This document shows positions 46,646 through 59,889 of a stretch of DNA of 64,000 nucleotides, in pieces; positions within the stretch are counted from its first letter, which is position 1, and every line of letters starts with the position of its first letter. Origin of the DNA: Atriophallophorus winterbourni (lineage: Eukaryota > Platyhelminthes > Trematoda > Plagiorchiida > Microphallidae). The DNA lies in contig JACCGJ010000200.1 in assembly GCA_013407085.1 (NCBI GenBank), forward strand, positions 1 to 64,000, written 5' to 3'. The translations under genes and the position numbers were made by a program. Below the pieces are notes generated by a model. It saw nothing but the letters and a program-made list of their open reading frames with translations, ran no database searches and was not told where the DNA came from.

Positions 46646-49600
46646 TTCAAAAAATGTTAGGATTGAATAATATTGTGTTGGCCCCAGTTTACTGAAATCT
46701 CACAGGGATCCCTTCTTATACACATACTTGGAGAAAGAAATATATCAAAATATATATTTCCGGTCGATATATCGTCCCTCCATTTCACAGTTGGTATTAA
46801 TTTTGCTCCTCCTTTGAAGTACATGGATGCAAACCCTAAATTAACGATTTGTTTAACTTTCATACATATATTCAATGGTATTGTACAGCTATCTGTTTTT
46901 TTCCACCATTAAACTTGACTCTTGATTTTATATGCATGCTTAGAATTGTAAGTTATTTTAACCCAATGCAAAATTTGAGGGTAAATACTCAGAAACCTAC
47001 AGTGGTTATCTATTCGATTATTTCCCGAAAAGCCACGTGTATATTTATTTCAGCTAGTATAAGGATATGCTCGTTCAACCTATCTCCCATTTTGAAGCCT
47101 AATAAACTTCAGAGAAAGGTGATTCACACACGGGTTTTGAACTACTTTTTAATCTATTTAGAATTAATTTCAATGGTTCCATCTTGAGTTTCATCACACC
47201 TTGTTCCCAGTTCCTCTCACGTTTTCCTGTCAATCAGGCATTTTCACAACCTAAGTTTCATGACTTTTTAATGAGATGTCATGGAACAAGCTAGACTCAT
47301 TCGCATGAGTCAGTCTCCTCGATGTTTGGGGAAGAGTAAAATCCCAGAATTGGATGCTTCTGTACTCTTCTGTACTTGGTAAATAGACAAAAGTATGACC
47401 GCGCAGCTATTTAGCCAATGGTTTGTTTTATTGAAATATCTAAAATTCACGTTTGACCCACACGACCGGTGATATATTTCTAGAAAATACATTCGAAGGT
47501 AAACAATTCACAAAAACATTTGGCAAACGGCTCTGAAAAATATTATTAGATGCAAATTTGAAGTAATAAAATTTTGGGATTTGCATAAACGATTCATTTT
47601 CATATTTGATCATGTATGTTCCACGTCTTGTGTGTTAATAAATGTGACGATGCTAAAACTATCAGGCGACAATGAATGGTAAACGAAGCGAACAAAGCAC
47701 GGGGTAAACTCTCGACTTGAGTGGGGAGATAGTTGTGTTTGAGTGATGTGCGAGTGATGTGATGTTGATCAATTATCATTAGGTTTAGACATTTTAAAAT
47801 TGAATACAGTGTATTTACCGCTAGATCATGCAAAGTGTCGCCTTACAACAGAGTTCTGACCATCGTTGCAAGCGCTGCTTGAGAGATTGTTTCTCCCGAA
47901 TCGGACTGCTTAGTCATTCAAAAAGCTGTAAAACATGAAAATTTATTCGACTTTGATGTACATCCATGGTCGACATCGACCGAAGGAGGCCAATAACATG
48001 CTATGTATACAGAAGGTTCTGGATTTCGACTACAAGCTGAATAGATATATGACGTATTCACATCCTGCAGTAATCAGGATGCCACATTGGAAGGGAGTAC
48101 TCTATTGGGGTCTAGCAACCGTGGGTTTTGAACATACCAGCGGTCTCTAATGAATTGACTGATTTTTAATTGTGCACTTTAAGTTGCTGCTAACGCTTAA
48201 GCCTAGGTCAATCTTGGGTTCAATCTATTCGAGCTTTGAACAACAAATGAATTATAGTAAGTAATTTAGTGAAGGAAAAATATACTGCGTTTTTCACCCA
48301 ATATTGCTATCCTCGTTGATAATTTCGAAATACATTCAGATCATATCTTTTTGCTTTCATTTCAGTTTAGCACAAAACTTATGATAAATAAACACCTCTA
48401 GTAAATTAAAAATCAAGTGCGTTTAAAGTTATAAGTGCTTAACGTTTTGAATACCAAAAATAGATGTGCTACCACCAAAAGCAAACAGAATGCAAACCCG
48501 AGTAATATATCTATAACTAACAATTCAGTTCATGAGAGATATATAAATTACTTTCAGAATTATATCGGTTCTCACTTGTGGCACTATAGAATGAATTGAG
48601 CTTAAAGTGGTGGCACTAGGTGTTTAGTGAACAACAACCAAAGCTCATCAACTATTGAGTCAATATTTGCAATTAAATGTCCGAATTATTGATTTAACAC
48701 CTAGTTGATGTCAGCCATACAATTATGTGAATGCGTTACACTTCAAGACAATGTTTCACATCTGCGCTGATGTATCAAGTGTTTGACATGTTCGTATTAC
48801 TGCAGTATCGTCAGCAAATAAACTATCGATCGTGCATCCGTCAATATCGATCGTGAGTGCATAATGTGAGAACCGTTCACTGCACAGACTTTGTTTTATT
48901 CATTCATTCAGTCATTAAACGAGTTCAATTAAGGTTATGATTCTCTCTTACCCACAAACGGGCGAGCAGTGCATCACAGATATATCAATTCCTATTTGAA
49001 CAAACAATAAATATGCTTTTGTTGAACTTCAAGCGGCAGAGGATTTCTATTATTTTTCCACTTTAGTCTTCAGATGAGCGGGATTGAATTCGAGTATATT
49101 TCCCGCCCAAGCGCTATATTTTATCAGCTCATGCCTTGCGCTATTAAACAGGTTTGCTGTGCTAATTTTACGCACCAGTTGTTCGAAAGTTCAAGTTAAG
49201 TTTAATGCCCTCCGCTATTTCAAGGCTATCTCACTTTGGTTCGACCGTTCGAGCTGTAACTATTTATACACAGGTTCATGGCCATACTTGATCAGCAGCA
49301 GCACAATCTAACCGTTCAGCATGCAAGAGCGTCCAAATTCGAAATATTCCAACAAGCTCATGCATTTGATTATATTTACGTGAATATATAATAGTGCGAT
49401 TGAGCACACAGTATGTTTTAATACTTTATAACAGCGGGTTTAACACATGCGCATAATTTTTGCGTGCAAAATTTCAGTAAATTCCTGAGAAATAAATATA
49501 TTTGTAAAGAATGAACTTAACTAATATACGCGAATCTTCACACAAGATTTCACCATTTTTCACCGAGAAATATTAAAATATTTTTTGCTGCTATCCACAT

Positions 49601-50179
49601 ATTGCAGTTTCGATCATTCATTGGAACCTTTTCAACCAACATTGCTGCGAGAGATAGATTTTAAATAACCCGGTCTATGAATTTTGATATGAGCTTGTAT
49701 TCGATATTTGCATAAAACGCTAATATGAATATCCGATTCTTATCGTAAACAAACCGTTTTACAAAAGCTTTTATGGTGTGCACATAAGAGATTAAAATAC
49801 TATGATTCAGCATTGTATTTCGATGATTGATTTATATCATATGATTTTACGATTAACGAAAAATCTTCGCATCAATAAATAACCCGAAACACTGATAACA
49901 TTCTCTGTCTCAACGTCCACATCTTTTTTATTACTCAGCAACCGTGTACTATCTGCATGATCCACTTTCAACAGCCATGAACAGCGCCCACATTACATAA
50001 CGGACAGTTTGTGTGCTAATTCATAAGCGAAGTAAATTCACTGTTGATATCTACAATGTCTCGTTTATAATGGTCCCATCAACACACATCAACACATTGG
50101 CAAACTTCCTGATTTCAATTATTCATATACAAAATTTTTTAGACCGACCCATTTGCGCAATATAAATAACAATATCGGG
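46646..50179. other. Mostly AT-rich region before the 20-N gap
   Basis: Only the LINE 3' end at 47838-48000 is recognised. ORFs at 46673-47187 and 49084-49311 lack known motifs. Confidence 0.4.
47838..48000 (+). repeat. LINE 3' end (RTE-type): zinc finger plus tail
   Basis: Reads SDHRCKRCLRDCFSRIGLLS then HSKSC and a stop: a C-x2-C-x12-H-x4-C finger, intact here. It is followed by a 3' tail with GATGTACATCCATGGTCGAC and CGAAGGAGGCCAATAAC. Same family as 22166-22325, 51190-51250, 51900-52600 and 62920-63600. Confidence 0.7.
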
Positions 50180-50199
50180 NNNNNNNNNNNNNNNNNNNN
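50180..50199. other. Assembly gap, 20 N
   Basis: A run of 20 N. Confidence 0.99.
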
Positions 50200-50802
50200 A
50201 GAAGTTCATGGAATATTATCACGATAACGTCTTGACCATAGCTCGAGTATACAGCCAGTAATGTATTTCAAAGAAAATTAATTAATCTAGAAAATTGATG
50301 CGGAGCGTTTTTTCTATCATCAACTCGGATGACCACGTAACAATCGTACATTCGACGAGATCCATTAATAAATTACAAGGAATATTGAACGAAACGTTGA
50401 GAAAAACTTATTGATTGCCCATTTAATTTCTAATCCGGAAAGTAAATAACCATTCCGTGATCTACGACGAAAATTCGCAAAATTGTTCTCGTCCCAGAGT
50501 AAATACACCGTGGGTAGACGGTCACCTGTGCTTCCACACTGAGGCATACATCACGCGTTGTTTTAGTGGAAGCGACTATATTCGTTCGTCTCGAAAATTG
50601 CCCCAGCCCCGGTGGTAATAAATACGTCCGAATAATAATAATATTCTTTGCCAACATTGCTTTCTGGATTTCTCAAACAGGAAAAATATGGGAGGCCCTA
50701 AATTTAATTGAAAATACAATAATGTTTGGTTGGAACAAAATTAATGTAACATATATTTACGTATGCTGGTACACACCAACAGCGATCATGCATGAGATAA
50801 TT

Positions 50803-51162
50803 TCAATAACACTTTTGTCTTGAATATTTTGCCAATCCATCAAGTGAAAATATGAACCGGTCACGGATTAACACATGGTGTACTTTGGTTTGTGCTCTTA
50901 AGCTGTTCAGGTGAAAAAGCTCGCCATCATATCGTGTGCGTAGTTCAATAACTTCTATTTTCATCCCAAGAGCGTGCTTCAGCAGCAGAGCAAAGAAAGT
51001 ACCGAACAGCTTGGGAGCTGGAACACACCCTTGTTTGACGCCTCGGTTAATTTCATAAGCTTCTGAGCTGCGACCGATGAAAAGGAGTGAGCATGTCATG
51101 CCAGAGTGGAAAATAATAAAAAAATTTAACAGGCTTCGAGTGCTGCCTATACGATCAAGCAT
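50803..51162 (-). pseudogene. RTE-type LINE reverse transcriptase fragment
   Basis: Reads EINRGVKQGCVPAPKLFGTF, then FALLLKHALGM and LRTRYDGELFHLNSLRAQTK, followed by VLIRDRFIFSLDGLA. G-V-K-Q-G-C-V-x-A-P-x-L-F is the conserved block before the catalytic FADD in RTE-type RTs. The FADD itself is degraded to IFSLDG, so the copy is dead. The frame is open for 119 codons. Confidence 0.75.
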
Positions 51163-51189
51163 TCGGAAAATACCCTCCCGAATTAGAAT

Positions 51190-51250
51190 ATTTATTCATG
51201 CGCTTGTGATGTACATCCATGGTTGACATCGACCGAAGGAAGTCAACAAC
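51190..51250 (+). repeat. LINE 3' tail
   Basis: Contains CTTGTGATGTACATCCATGG, then CGACCGAAGGAAGTCAACAAC, the tail shared with the other RTE-type 3' ends. It is in the opposite orientation to the RT fragment next to it, so it is a separate insertion. Confidence 0.55.
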
Positions 51251-51899
51251 AATAACACAATATATGAAAATATCTCACAGTTGATTGCAATAAAAAAGGA
51301 TATGATTACTTTTATGACCACCCCTTGCGTACGCGTTGTTATTCTGCCAATAAACTTTACCGAGTGCTAATAAAGTTTTATGTACATTGAACTATGAACA
51401 AACGGCAGACCGTTACATTTAGATTAATGCTGGTAGATTGAAGTAGACCGCACGTGAGACTCATACTAAAATAAACTTGGGCGAAAATCGTCGGAAAAAT
51501 ATTCATGACAGCCTGGCACCTTGTCCACTTTGGATGAAATAAACCGGAAATTAACACTCGGCCGCTAGGTGAGAAAAACATTAGTTAAACGTTTTGCATC
51601 TCCAAAATGCATATTGGGTATACCATGTTAAGTAAAGTTGAGTGTACGCTGGCGGTGTCAGGTTCTGAAAGACTGTAATGAGTTACGATTATCTTGTAAA
51701 ATCTATAATTGCTATCTTCTTTAAGTCCACATCGACTATGATTTACATACACCTGGAATAATATTCATTCTACGTGATACATTTTCGTAATCTTCTTACG
51801 CGCCTGATGATGATGGAATAATTTATCAAGTAAAATTTAAGCAATATCCTGCTGTTTGGCAGTTTTATTGGTTGTCCGTGCGAAGACGGATTTTGATTT

Positions 51900-52600
51900 G
51901 ACATATGCTGGATGATATCCATCATGGATGTAAATCATGAAAACGGTTACTTCATACTTGAAAAGGTCGATCGTTACTATGCAGTAAGATTCTGTGGTTA
52001 CAATATCTCCCATAAAGTTAACAGTGATAAGTAGTACCTTTGGATCTACAATGTTTGCGGGCTGTCAGTATGACCTGTTTTTAACAGCCGAGCGCACTAA
52101 GCGCTCTTCTTCTACATCAAGTTGACGCTTCACACTAGACATCCAACGTGAAATGTCAAGATCAAGAACCTGCCAGCTTGTACCCTCAATATCCTATTTC
52201 ATATCTATTTCGCAAATGTCTATGACATATGACTTGTTACGTTAGAGTAAATATTTTGATATACGACCGTCCATCTTTTAATATTTTGGACACAGCCATC
52301 ACCTGCGAATCTGCCACGTTACAGTTAGCAGGTTCGATAGACCAAACTCAGAGAGCAAATCAGTATTTCTTATTCTCTCCATCCACAATATGTTCAAGAT
52401 GAGACGAAATTTTCCTTAAATTGGAAGCATCCAGTTTCCGTTCGTATCTTGCTGTTATGGTTCAGGATTTATTAACATACGGTATAAACGTGTTGTATAT
52501 CATCTTATTTGTATTGTTATTAGCCTCATTCGGTCGATGATATACATCAAGAGCGTATGACCATTTAGGCTTCAATTCCTCGCTCAAGTTCCCAGTCACA
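51900..52600 (-). pseudogene. RTE-type LINE C-terminal fragment
   Basis: The minus strand shows RIRNTDLLSEFGLSNLLTVT (about 52310-52375), then CEIDMK, a stop, SWQVLDLDISRWMSSVKRQL and EEERLVRSAVKNRSY (about 52090-52220). This is the order seen in full LINE C-termini (x-N-x-D-L-L, K-x-D-M-K, W-x-x-x-x-x-D-x-S-R-W, E-E-E-R-L). A diverged tail (ATTTACATCCATGATGGAT) follows near 51920-51945. Several stops. Confidence 0.6.
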
Positions 52601-54106
52601 TTTCTACAAATCAACTGCATTGGCCAGCTATCTTCAAGATCTGTATTCAGCGGCCGAGAAATCTACCTACTCTTCTACAGCTTATGGAGCAAAAGCTAGA
52701 TTTTCACATTTATGAAGCTCAAGGACAAAAGCTTTGATATCACGTATGGAAATGTCTCTACCGCAAGTGTTGACTTCCTGAGATGAATTATTCATACAGA
52801 ATGTCTATAGGAATAAAAGTCAAGCGGAACTTTTATGACACGGTATATGGATTTGATGCTGTAGTAATTTCAGTGGTGATAGCAATCGTAAAAATGCAAG
52901 ACAGAGAAGGGATACAACATACCCTAATTTTATTTATGTTATCTGAGTAAATTTTGTTTTGTATGCACCTTAACGTCTTTGCAAATATTCCCACGCGTCA
53001 CTAAATTCATGATTGAACAATAAATTTATCGTCATCAACTGAAAACGATACCGCTATAATAAAACATATTGAACCACAAACATTTATCATGGAAAATGCT
53101 AATTTATCCGGAACTACGCGAACTGAGATACAATGTATCCTCGAGTTAAATGTTCCGATTTTTATTCACTATCTTCGACTATCATAAATTGTTCCCGAGT
53201 ATTCTTGTTACATATGCTTATCGATCACGTGATCAAGAATTTCCTATAACTAGTTTTCCCCTAAATCAAGTTATTATCGCTTGAGAACACTCGCTAAATT
53301 AGACTGAGTTCAACTTTGCTAAATAGGCAATTATGTATAATTAAACGTGTACGAAAATAAGAGTATTTTTGTTGATTCTGGAAATAGGATTACAATATTT
53401 TAAATTTAATCGTACTTGGAACGTTGAATTCACATCACTGAATACATCTAAGAAACTTTCGAGCATATATGTGACGCAGAAGAAAAAATAAAATTAGTTA
53501 TTATTGGCTACTGTGTATTGCTTTGAAAGGACCTATGCAACTCACTTCCGCCACATGCAACCGAAGTGACTGCATATGTTAGACGGCAGTTTAATGTGAT
53601 GTCTAAACAAAACAGGCTCACACTGAATATACCGTCAGTCAACCGTTCATGTGGATTTGAAATACTTGTAGTGCCGAATGTTACAAAACTAGCGTTATTA
53701 TCGATGATGTGATGTCTAGGGACATCGAACCACTATGGGTACTACACATGGATCGATACTTGATCCGGTTTTATTTTGGTGTGCATCAATGACCGTTTGA
53801 AACTCGTTACATCTAATATAGGTTTCGTTTTGTTAGTGATTCTAAAAATTTGATGCAAATCAAGTAAAGCATGAACTGTTTGAGCTTACAGAGCGATTTG
53901 GGTACACTGGGCAACTGGTCAGAAAGGAAAAGGCTCTCATTCTGACAGTGCAAAATGGTGCAGCTGGGTAAAATATTTCCCATTATTCTATAAGATTGGA
54001 TCCCGACACCTGGAATGGACAACAGGATGAAAAGGAAATCTAAGTTTTTATTAGTTGAAATCTGAAGAACCGCTTGCAATGTGAAGCCGTGTAAAGCCGA
54101 GCTTAC
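52601..54106. other. AT-rich region, nothing recognised
   Basis: No motif-bearing ORF or repeat found. The minus-strand ORF reaching down to 53813 is mostly intron-like beyond the candidate exon at 54107-54191. Confidence 0.4.
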
Positions 54107-54191
54107 CACATGCCGGTATGCATCGACGTACTCTTGGACGTTTTCCCGTAAAAATTCCCCCAGCGGATAACGATAAGCTTTGGCGTCATGA
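54107..54191 (-). CDS. Candidate isolated exon, unknown protein
   Basis: An acceptor with a good pyrimidine tract (CCTTTTGTAG) and a donor (GTG|GTAAGC) bracket 28 in-frame codons reading HDAKAYRYPLGEFLREN then VQEYVDAYRHV. The composition looks like real protein, with no low complexity. It lies just 3' of the CR1 element, on the same strand. I do not recognise a family and found no partner exon. Confidence 0.25.
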
Positions 54192-54459
54192 CTACAAAAG
54201 GACATCAAGCAGAGCGACTACATGGTTGGGTCTCTTCACAACCTCCCGTATGATGATCGAATGCTGCATCTTAATTTGAATACATTCGCTCGCAAATGAG
54301 TTCGATGGAATTCAACCATCACCTATAAAATACTGGATTCATCTTTGAGGCATCAATTTCGCCTAAGGTCAAGCCATAATGCACACTGGCATTGGATTCA
54401 AGATTCAAGATTAAAGGATTTATGGTTTAAAAAAGTTAATACTTTACAACACCACAGGA

Positions 54460-56372
54460 TTACGGTATGAATAAAACATGAAAATTACAATAGTATAAAA
54501 GTAATAGAGAATATGAAATGTAAGGCTCACGAATGATGTTCGTTTGCAAGTGCAAGTCCAATTTCGCTTTAAAAATCGCCAAGCAAGGAGAGTCCACCAC
54601 ATGTTGGGGTAGGGAATTCCAAAGAAATATAGCTCGTACAGCGAAAAAATGTCGCTGACAACCAATACGGGAACTTGGAACGTAAAGGGATAAGGTATGT
54701 CCGCGTGTTACTTTCCCATCACATACATCAAGCAAGTGTTTTAGTGGATGTCCTTCGGTAGACACAATTCTATAAGTCAGAATAATATCGCGTCGTATCC
54801 TCCTTTGGGTAAAGTCAGATAGACCCAGACGTCGCAGTCTTTCGGTATACGGAACATTGCGAAGACCCATCACTAACTTTGTTGCTCTATGATAGATTTT
54901 ATCGAAGAGAGCAATATCTTTTCGCAGCCAAAGGAGCCCAGCCCTCGACCGCATACTCCATCGTAAGGCGAAGGTAGACATTCATCATCATTGGTAGCGT
55001 TACAAGGGAGAATCTTCCAAATATTCTTCGAAAGATACCTAACAATCTGTTGGCCCGTCGATATATATTCTGGCAGTGCACTGTGCTCTTGAAGTTACCA
55101 CTAATCCACACTCCAAGATCTTTTTCTAACGAGCTCCATGCTAGGTTTTCAGTTCCTAATCGATATGTCCATGGAACATTCTTGCCAAGATGGAGCATCT
55201 TACATTTCTGTATGTTGAATGACATGTCATTCATGGCAGCCCAATTCGACACGCTGTCCAAATCCATTTGTAGTTTCTCAAAATCCTCTGCAGAGCTAAT
55301 CGGCGTCCAAATTTTCATATCATCCGCGAACAGGACTATTTTAGAAGATATGAGGGGAGGGGTAAATCGTTTATGTATAACAGAAAGAGGAGCGGGCCTA
55401 ACGCAGATCCTTGTGGGACTCAACTCGTGGTTTTAAACGTTTTTGATAGCACTCCGTTAACTTTAACTCTGGCGTCTCGATCTGACAAATAGTCACACAA
55501 CCATGAGAGAAGTGGTTCACATTCCTGAACGCATCAGTTTTTGGAAAAGCAGATGATGATTGACTCTGTCAAAAGCTTTCGAAATGTCTAGGTAACAAAC
55601 TTGGATGCAAGAACTTCTATCCAACTCTTTCGTCCAGTCGTCTAATGCTATGTGAAGATTTTTTGAGACAGGATCGGTGAGATTGAAATCCATGCTGTGC
55701 TGGCCAAAACAAATTAAACGATTCAAAGTGTGCAACCATTCTTTTCGAGACTATACGTTCCATGACCTTAGCAATAACAGGTAAAAGTGTGACGGGACGA
55801 TAATTTGCAGCGTCAGATCGGCAATCGCCTTTGAAGCTAGGTGTTATCACGCCGGACTTCCAATCTTTCGGTACAACTCCCTTAAGCAACGAATAGTTAA
55901 ACAGGCTGGAGAACGGTTCACAAAGCTGACGGTGACAGAACCTGAGCACATCCGATCTGATGCCATCCGTTCCTGGGGATTTTCTTACATTTAGTTTGAG
56001 CAAATGACTTCCAACAATCATTGGATTTATCGAAATATCACACAATGTTTCGAATCCTATTTCGATTGAATACTCAAAACGTTCCACTAAAACATTTGGT
56101 ATGAACACTTTAGAGTAGTAAATTGCTAGAGCATTTGCGGTTTTTAACGCTGTTTCAGTGAGTTTCTCACCATTCTGGATGGGACAAATACGTCGTTTGA
56201 CTTTCGCTTTCGAGTTCATGATCTTGTACAGTAACTTAGGGTTGCTTTCCATTTTTGACAGGAGCATCAATTGGTGCGCTTCCTTATCCTCTCGAATAAG
56301 TGCAGTCACTTTGCTGCATAACATACGGAAATGTTGCCAAGAGGTAGAAGTATTGTTGGCTTTGTGCTGCAC
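54460..56372 (-). pseudogene. CR1-type reverse transcriptase and C-terminal domain, frameshifted
   Basis: Blocks in order: KSPGTDGIRSDVLRFCHRQL; DWKSGVITPSFKGD; NYRPVTLLPVIAKVMERIVS; QHGFQSHRSCL; a frameshift near 55690; DDWTKELDRSS and YLDISKAFDRVNH; another shift to VPQGSALGPLLFLLYINDLP; a further shift to IVLFADDMKIW, with the catalytic FADD intact; then SFNIQKCKMLHLGK. After a last shift near 54940 come IYHRATKLVMGLRNVPYTER, LRRLGLSDFTQRR and FLWNSLPQHVV. Full RT and thumb are present, in at least four frames. Confidence 0.9.
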
Positions 56373-57392
56373 TCACGCTGCTCGCTTCAGTGCTATCCAC
56401 TTTTTTGTTCTGCTGAGGACAACAAAACGAAGTTCATGAACGCCCCTTTTCTGAACGATCTGCGAGTTCTCGTCTATCTTCATTTTCAGAAAACCTACAA
56501 GTTCGTTCCATTGCGAGTCAGCGGTTATATTGTCCGTCTGAAAATGCGGAATCTGCACGAGCGATTTACTCAGGGCCAATTTATCTACCCGTCGAACCAC
56601 CCCATTCGGAGTAAGCGATTGTTGAGTACTGCAAACATAGTCGAACACAAGCACTGAATGGTCGCTAAGACCCAGTGGATCCTGGAATTCGATCGGTTCG
56701 ATAGATTGTTCCTCCGATGTTAACACCAAATCCAAGACAGAGGGGCGGTCAGAACCTCTCCTCCGGGTGCATTTGTGAACATGGTTTTCTAACGGGATTG
56801 AATCTAGTACCTCTCTAAATCGGTATTCTAACGTTTGTGGGGAGTGATCGTCCCTGAGATAAAGGGCGGACAGATTAAAATCACCCATTATAGGTGTCGT
56901 TGCTTGCTGTGTGCGAGTCAAGCGCTGAAGCACTTGGATCAACCTTTCGTTGTACGATTCCGTAGATGAAGGGGACCGATAGACCACACCAATAATGCAA
57001 ACATCACCAGACATCAGTGTTAAAGAGCGCCTAATTGTATCCTCGAGCGTGAATTCTGTCTTGTCTATTAGAATGCACTGGAGTCGATTATGATAATAAA
57101 GAGAAACACCACCACCACTTCTCTCTCAATCGTTCCTTATCAAATTCATATTTGGAATTGATGTCTCCGTTTCAAACAATTGGGAAGAATACCATGTTTA
57201 TGTAATGGCGATAATGTCAGGTGAGTAGCGCGAACATATTTCGGTTAGCTCAGCTAATTTGTTTGGAAGGCTTTGTGCATTTGTATATAAAATTCTTATA
57301 AAGTTTTTGGTGTTAAAATCATGAAAAGTTATAAGAGGGCCGACTCGGTTAGAGTCGGAATGCTCAAGTTTTTTGGAGCAATCGCATGACAT
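56373..57392 (-). pseudogene. CR1-type AP-like endonuclease domain with stops
   Basis: Reads ILYTNAQSLPNKLAEL, PDIIAIT, then a TAA where the catalytic Glu of the ETW motif is expected (57198-57200), followed by TW. After a TGA at 57126-57128 comes ERSGGGVSLYYHNRLQ. GVVYRSPSS, IMGDFNLSALY and LGLSDHSVLVFDY then follow in frame. These are the N, E(lost), D-F-N and SDH signatures of LINE endonucleases. A further TGA near 56373 separates it from the RT part. The TGA stops at 57126 and 56373 fit CGA to TGA decay. Confidence 0.85.
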
Positions 57393-58080
57393 TCAGGTTG
57401 AACCTCATCACTAGGCCTTTGTGGGTCAGTACTATACGTTTGCTTGCTTCCGGCTATTACCTTGGGCAAGCTCAACTTGACGTTTTGTGGTAGGTTTTTT
57501 CTATCAGCTTTCCATTCACGTTTGATAGTATCCGTCATTTCGGTTGTGAAGAAGGTTAGCTTTAAAGGGCTAGGACCTTGCCCTTTATAGTTGGCAGACC
57601 GCAGTATCCTAAAAGCATCCACAAGTATGGTATTTTTAATATCAATTGTTTCGGCTAGATATTTCCACTGTTTGCGGTCGTGCACAGACTTTTCTTGAGA
57701 AGGTACGTCAGCAGCATCTTCCGAAACACCAAGAATTACAATACTTCTTGGATTACGTTCTTCACGATATTTCTGCGACGACTTTCGCTCCCACCATGGT
57801 AAGTCTGCATGGATACGATGTCGTCTCTGGAACACCTCTAAGAATGTTAGCATTTAAGAGTACGTTTTCCATGTCCTCCGCAGATTGCAACGTTATTCTT
57901 AAAAGGCGAGGATCATCCGTGTGAGGAGAATTCCGGTGTCGGTTCAATCGAACTATTGATATGGGAGTAACCGCGGCCAATCTCATCTGGCTGCAGAGTT
58001 CATACCACTCAGCTAAGTCATGTTTTTGCTTAGCGTCAACCAGCGTTTCCTGCGACTCGGATAAAACGCCTTCTTAAAAG
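57330..58080 (-). pseudogene. CR1-type ORF1 protein, frameshifted
   Basis: Two overlapping minus-strand frames. The first has SQETLVDAKQKHDLAEWYEL and DDPRLLRITLQSAEDMENVL. The second, from about 57853, has RNPRSIVILGVSEDAADVPS, VDAFRILRSANYKGQG and LKLTFFTTEMTD. The layout resembles the ORF1 proteins of flatworm CR1-type elements, nucleic-acid-binding partners of the RT. A frameshift near 57770-57850 separates the halves. Confidence 0.6.
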
Positions 58081-58120
58081 AACTGCCATCGGTTCTTCTT
58101 TTCAGTGCATGTTTCTTTCT

Positions 58121-59889
58121 TCTGGAGCTCCATACCGTCAGATATTGTGCAATCATTTAATGAAACAAGTTTCATAAACAAACTGGATACGTAGTAATTC
58201 CACCATTCAATTCGTGCATATAACTTAATGTAGCAAATTGACACCATATTTTCCTCAAGAATATTTTTTTAATCATAGCAAGACAATACATGACATTTTT
58301 ATAATTGCAATTCTGTCGATCTTCCCAACGGCTCGATTTTTGTTTATATTATTCTCATTTTACAAATATCCTATGGAGTTGTACAGCAATAAGCTTTATA
58401 TATCGTAAATTCTCGAATCTTGAATCGAAACATAAAATGTTTTGCCCTTGATTTTTCAGACAACAAAAATGTATTTTGTGATCCTTGCAAACATTGAATA
58501 CAATCGTGATATATTTAGAAGTCGGGGATAAATCGTGGGTGTTTTTCGTATTTGATTGTATCTCTGTTGATCCACAGGATAACAGCAAACTTTTATAAAT
58601 TTATAAACAACATGAACATGTTAAACAACTTTGAAATATAATCTGTATTCGACTTTTATCCATTTGTTCGCCACTTGCATTAAGTTTTATGTTTGCAATC
58701 AGTTTGTCGTGATAAGGAAAATTTCAGATATAATTTGACAAGTTGAAGCAATTTACTTTTCTTCCGGAGGTTTATTTGATGAAAAATACAGCAATTGGTG
58801 CCACAAATATGACAGATTTATATACAAAGTTGAACAAAATTTATTTTGTTTTTATTAAAGTGCAAATGACCGGAATTTTAAATGGGTAATTGTTAAATCA
58901 AGCTAATTTCGGCGATGAAAATATTTCCAAAACCACCAAATCCGGGGCTGGCATTAAATCAAATGGAAATGTTTCATGTGCTTCCCCTCAAAGCGAGGTA
59001 TCAAAAAGATTACCGTTATTAGCTTGAGCCATTCCGAACACCTTGTGGAAATGCTTGTTTAAAAGTTTCAAAGACAATCCATGTCGACCCGGTGTTTGAC
59101 CTTATCAGTTCATGGATACTTCTGATCCACTGCATTATGATTTACACAAATATCGATAATCTTCCAAGAATCAGTCGAGAACCTCGTGTTATCGAAGGAC
59201 TTTTATTCAAAAAGCATCTAAGTACCGCTTTATAAAGTTTCTTTTTATTGATGTTATACATCAAATGTATCTCGATAATTTGATATCTATAATTTTTATG
59301 TTCAATATATATATCTATATATATGACTAGTACAATAATGTTCATTATTATAATATATAAGCTACATGATTAAGTGTAATTGTCAAAAATGACATGAACC
59401 CACGGAAAACTAGGACGCAGTTGCGTGCTTGGGCTTGACAAAGCTATCATCATATAATGATTTTCTATTTCACGCATCACGAATGCTTGCGAGCTGTTTC
59501 TCCTGTTTCGGAGAAATAATTGTGAAAAAGCTTGAAATCTGTAGCCCCAGATAGGTGAGCTGAAGCGAACAATTACATACACATATACACGCACATATTT
59601 ATGCAGTTATACTTTCGGGTTTGAATAAAATAAAAATACGTAAGGCTGGCGTCCCTTTACTGATTATCGTAGATTGTAGTGTATGTCCAACACACGAATT
59701 ATCTAAGCATAATGTCCAGTTGTTGAACCCACTAGTCGGTAACACGAATTATTTCATTAAGAACTCTTTCGATTCTGTTCCTTGATTAAGTACCGTAACG
59801 CTTGAGACTGATGAAATGATGGTAAGATTCGATGTGAGTGACTTGTTAACAAATATGCATGCCATGAACACTGCTCAAAGGGTATATTA
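58121..59889. other. Spacer between the two CR1-type copies
   Basis: AT-rich, with a (TA)-rich tract at about 59303-59324. ORFs at 58355-58588, 59142-59345 and 59370-59594 have no recognised motif. Confidence 0.4.

Larger units (their letters stand above)
54392..58120 (-). mobile_element. CR1-type LINE, nearly full length but inactivated
   Basis: On the minus strand it contains, in order, an ORF1-like protein (about 58080-57330), apurinic-type endonuclease (about 57390-56550), reverse transcriptase (about 56370-54900), C-terminal domain (to 54460) and a 3' end with short AATCTTG repeats at about 54395-54420. The order and motifs are those of CR1-like elements, which are abundant in digeneans. 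Stops and frameshifts disable it. The exact 5' end and target duplication were not found. Confidence 0.85.

Noticed and set aside
53813..54208. 131-codon minus-strand ORF as a full gene
   Set aside because: A good splice donor interrupts it after 28 codons beyond the acceptor; the rest reads like intron.
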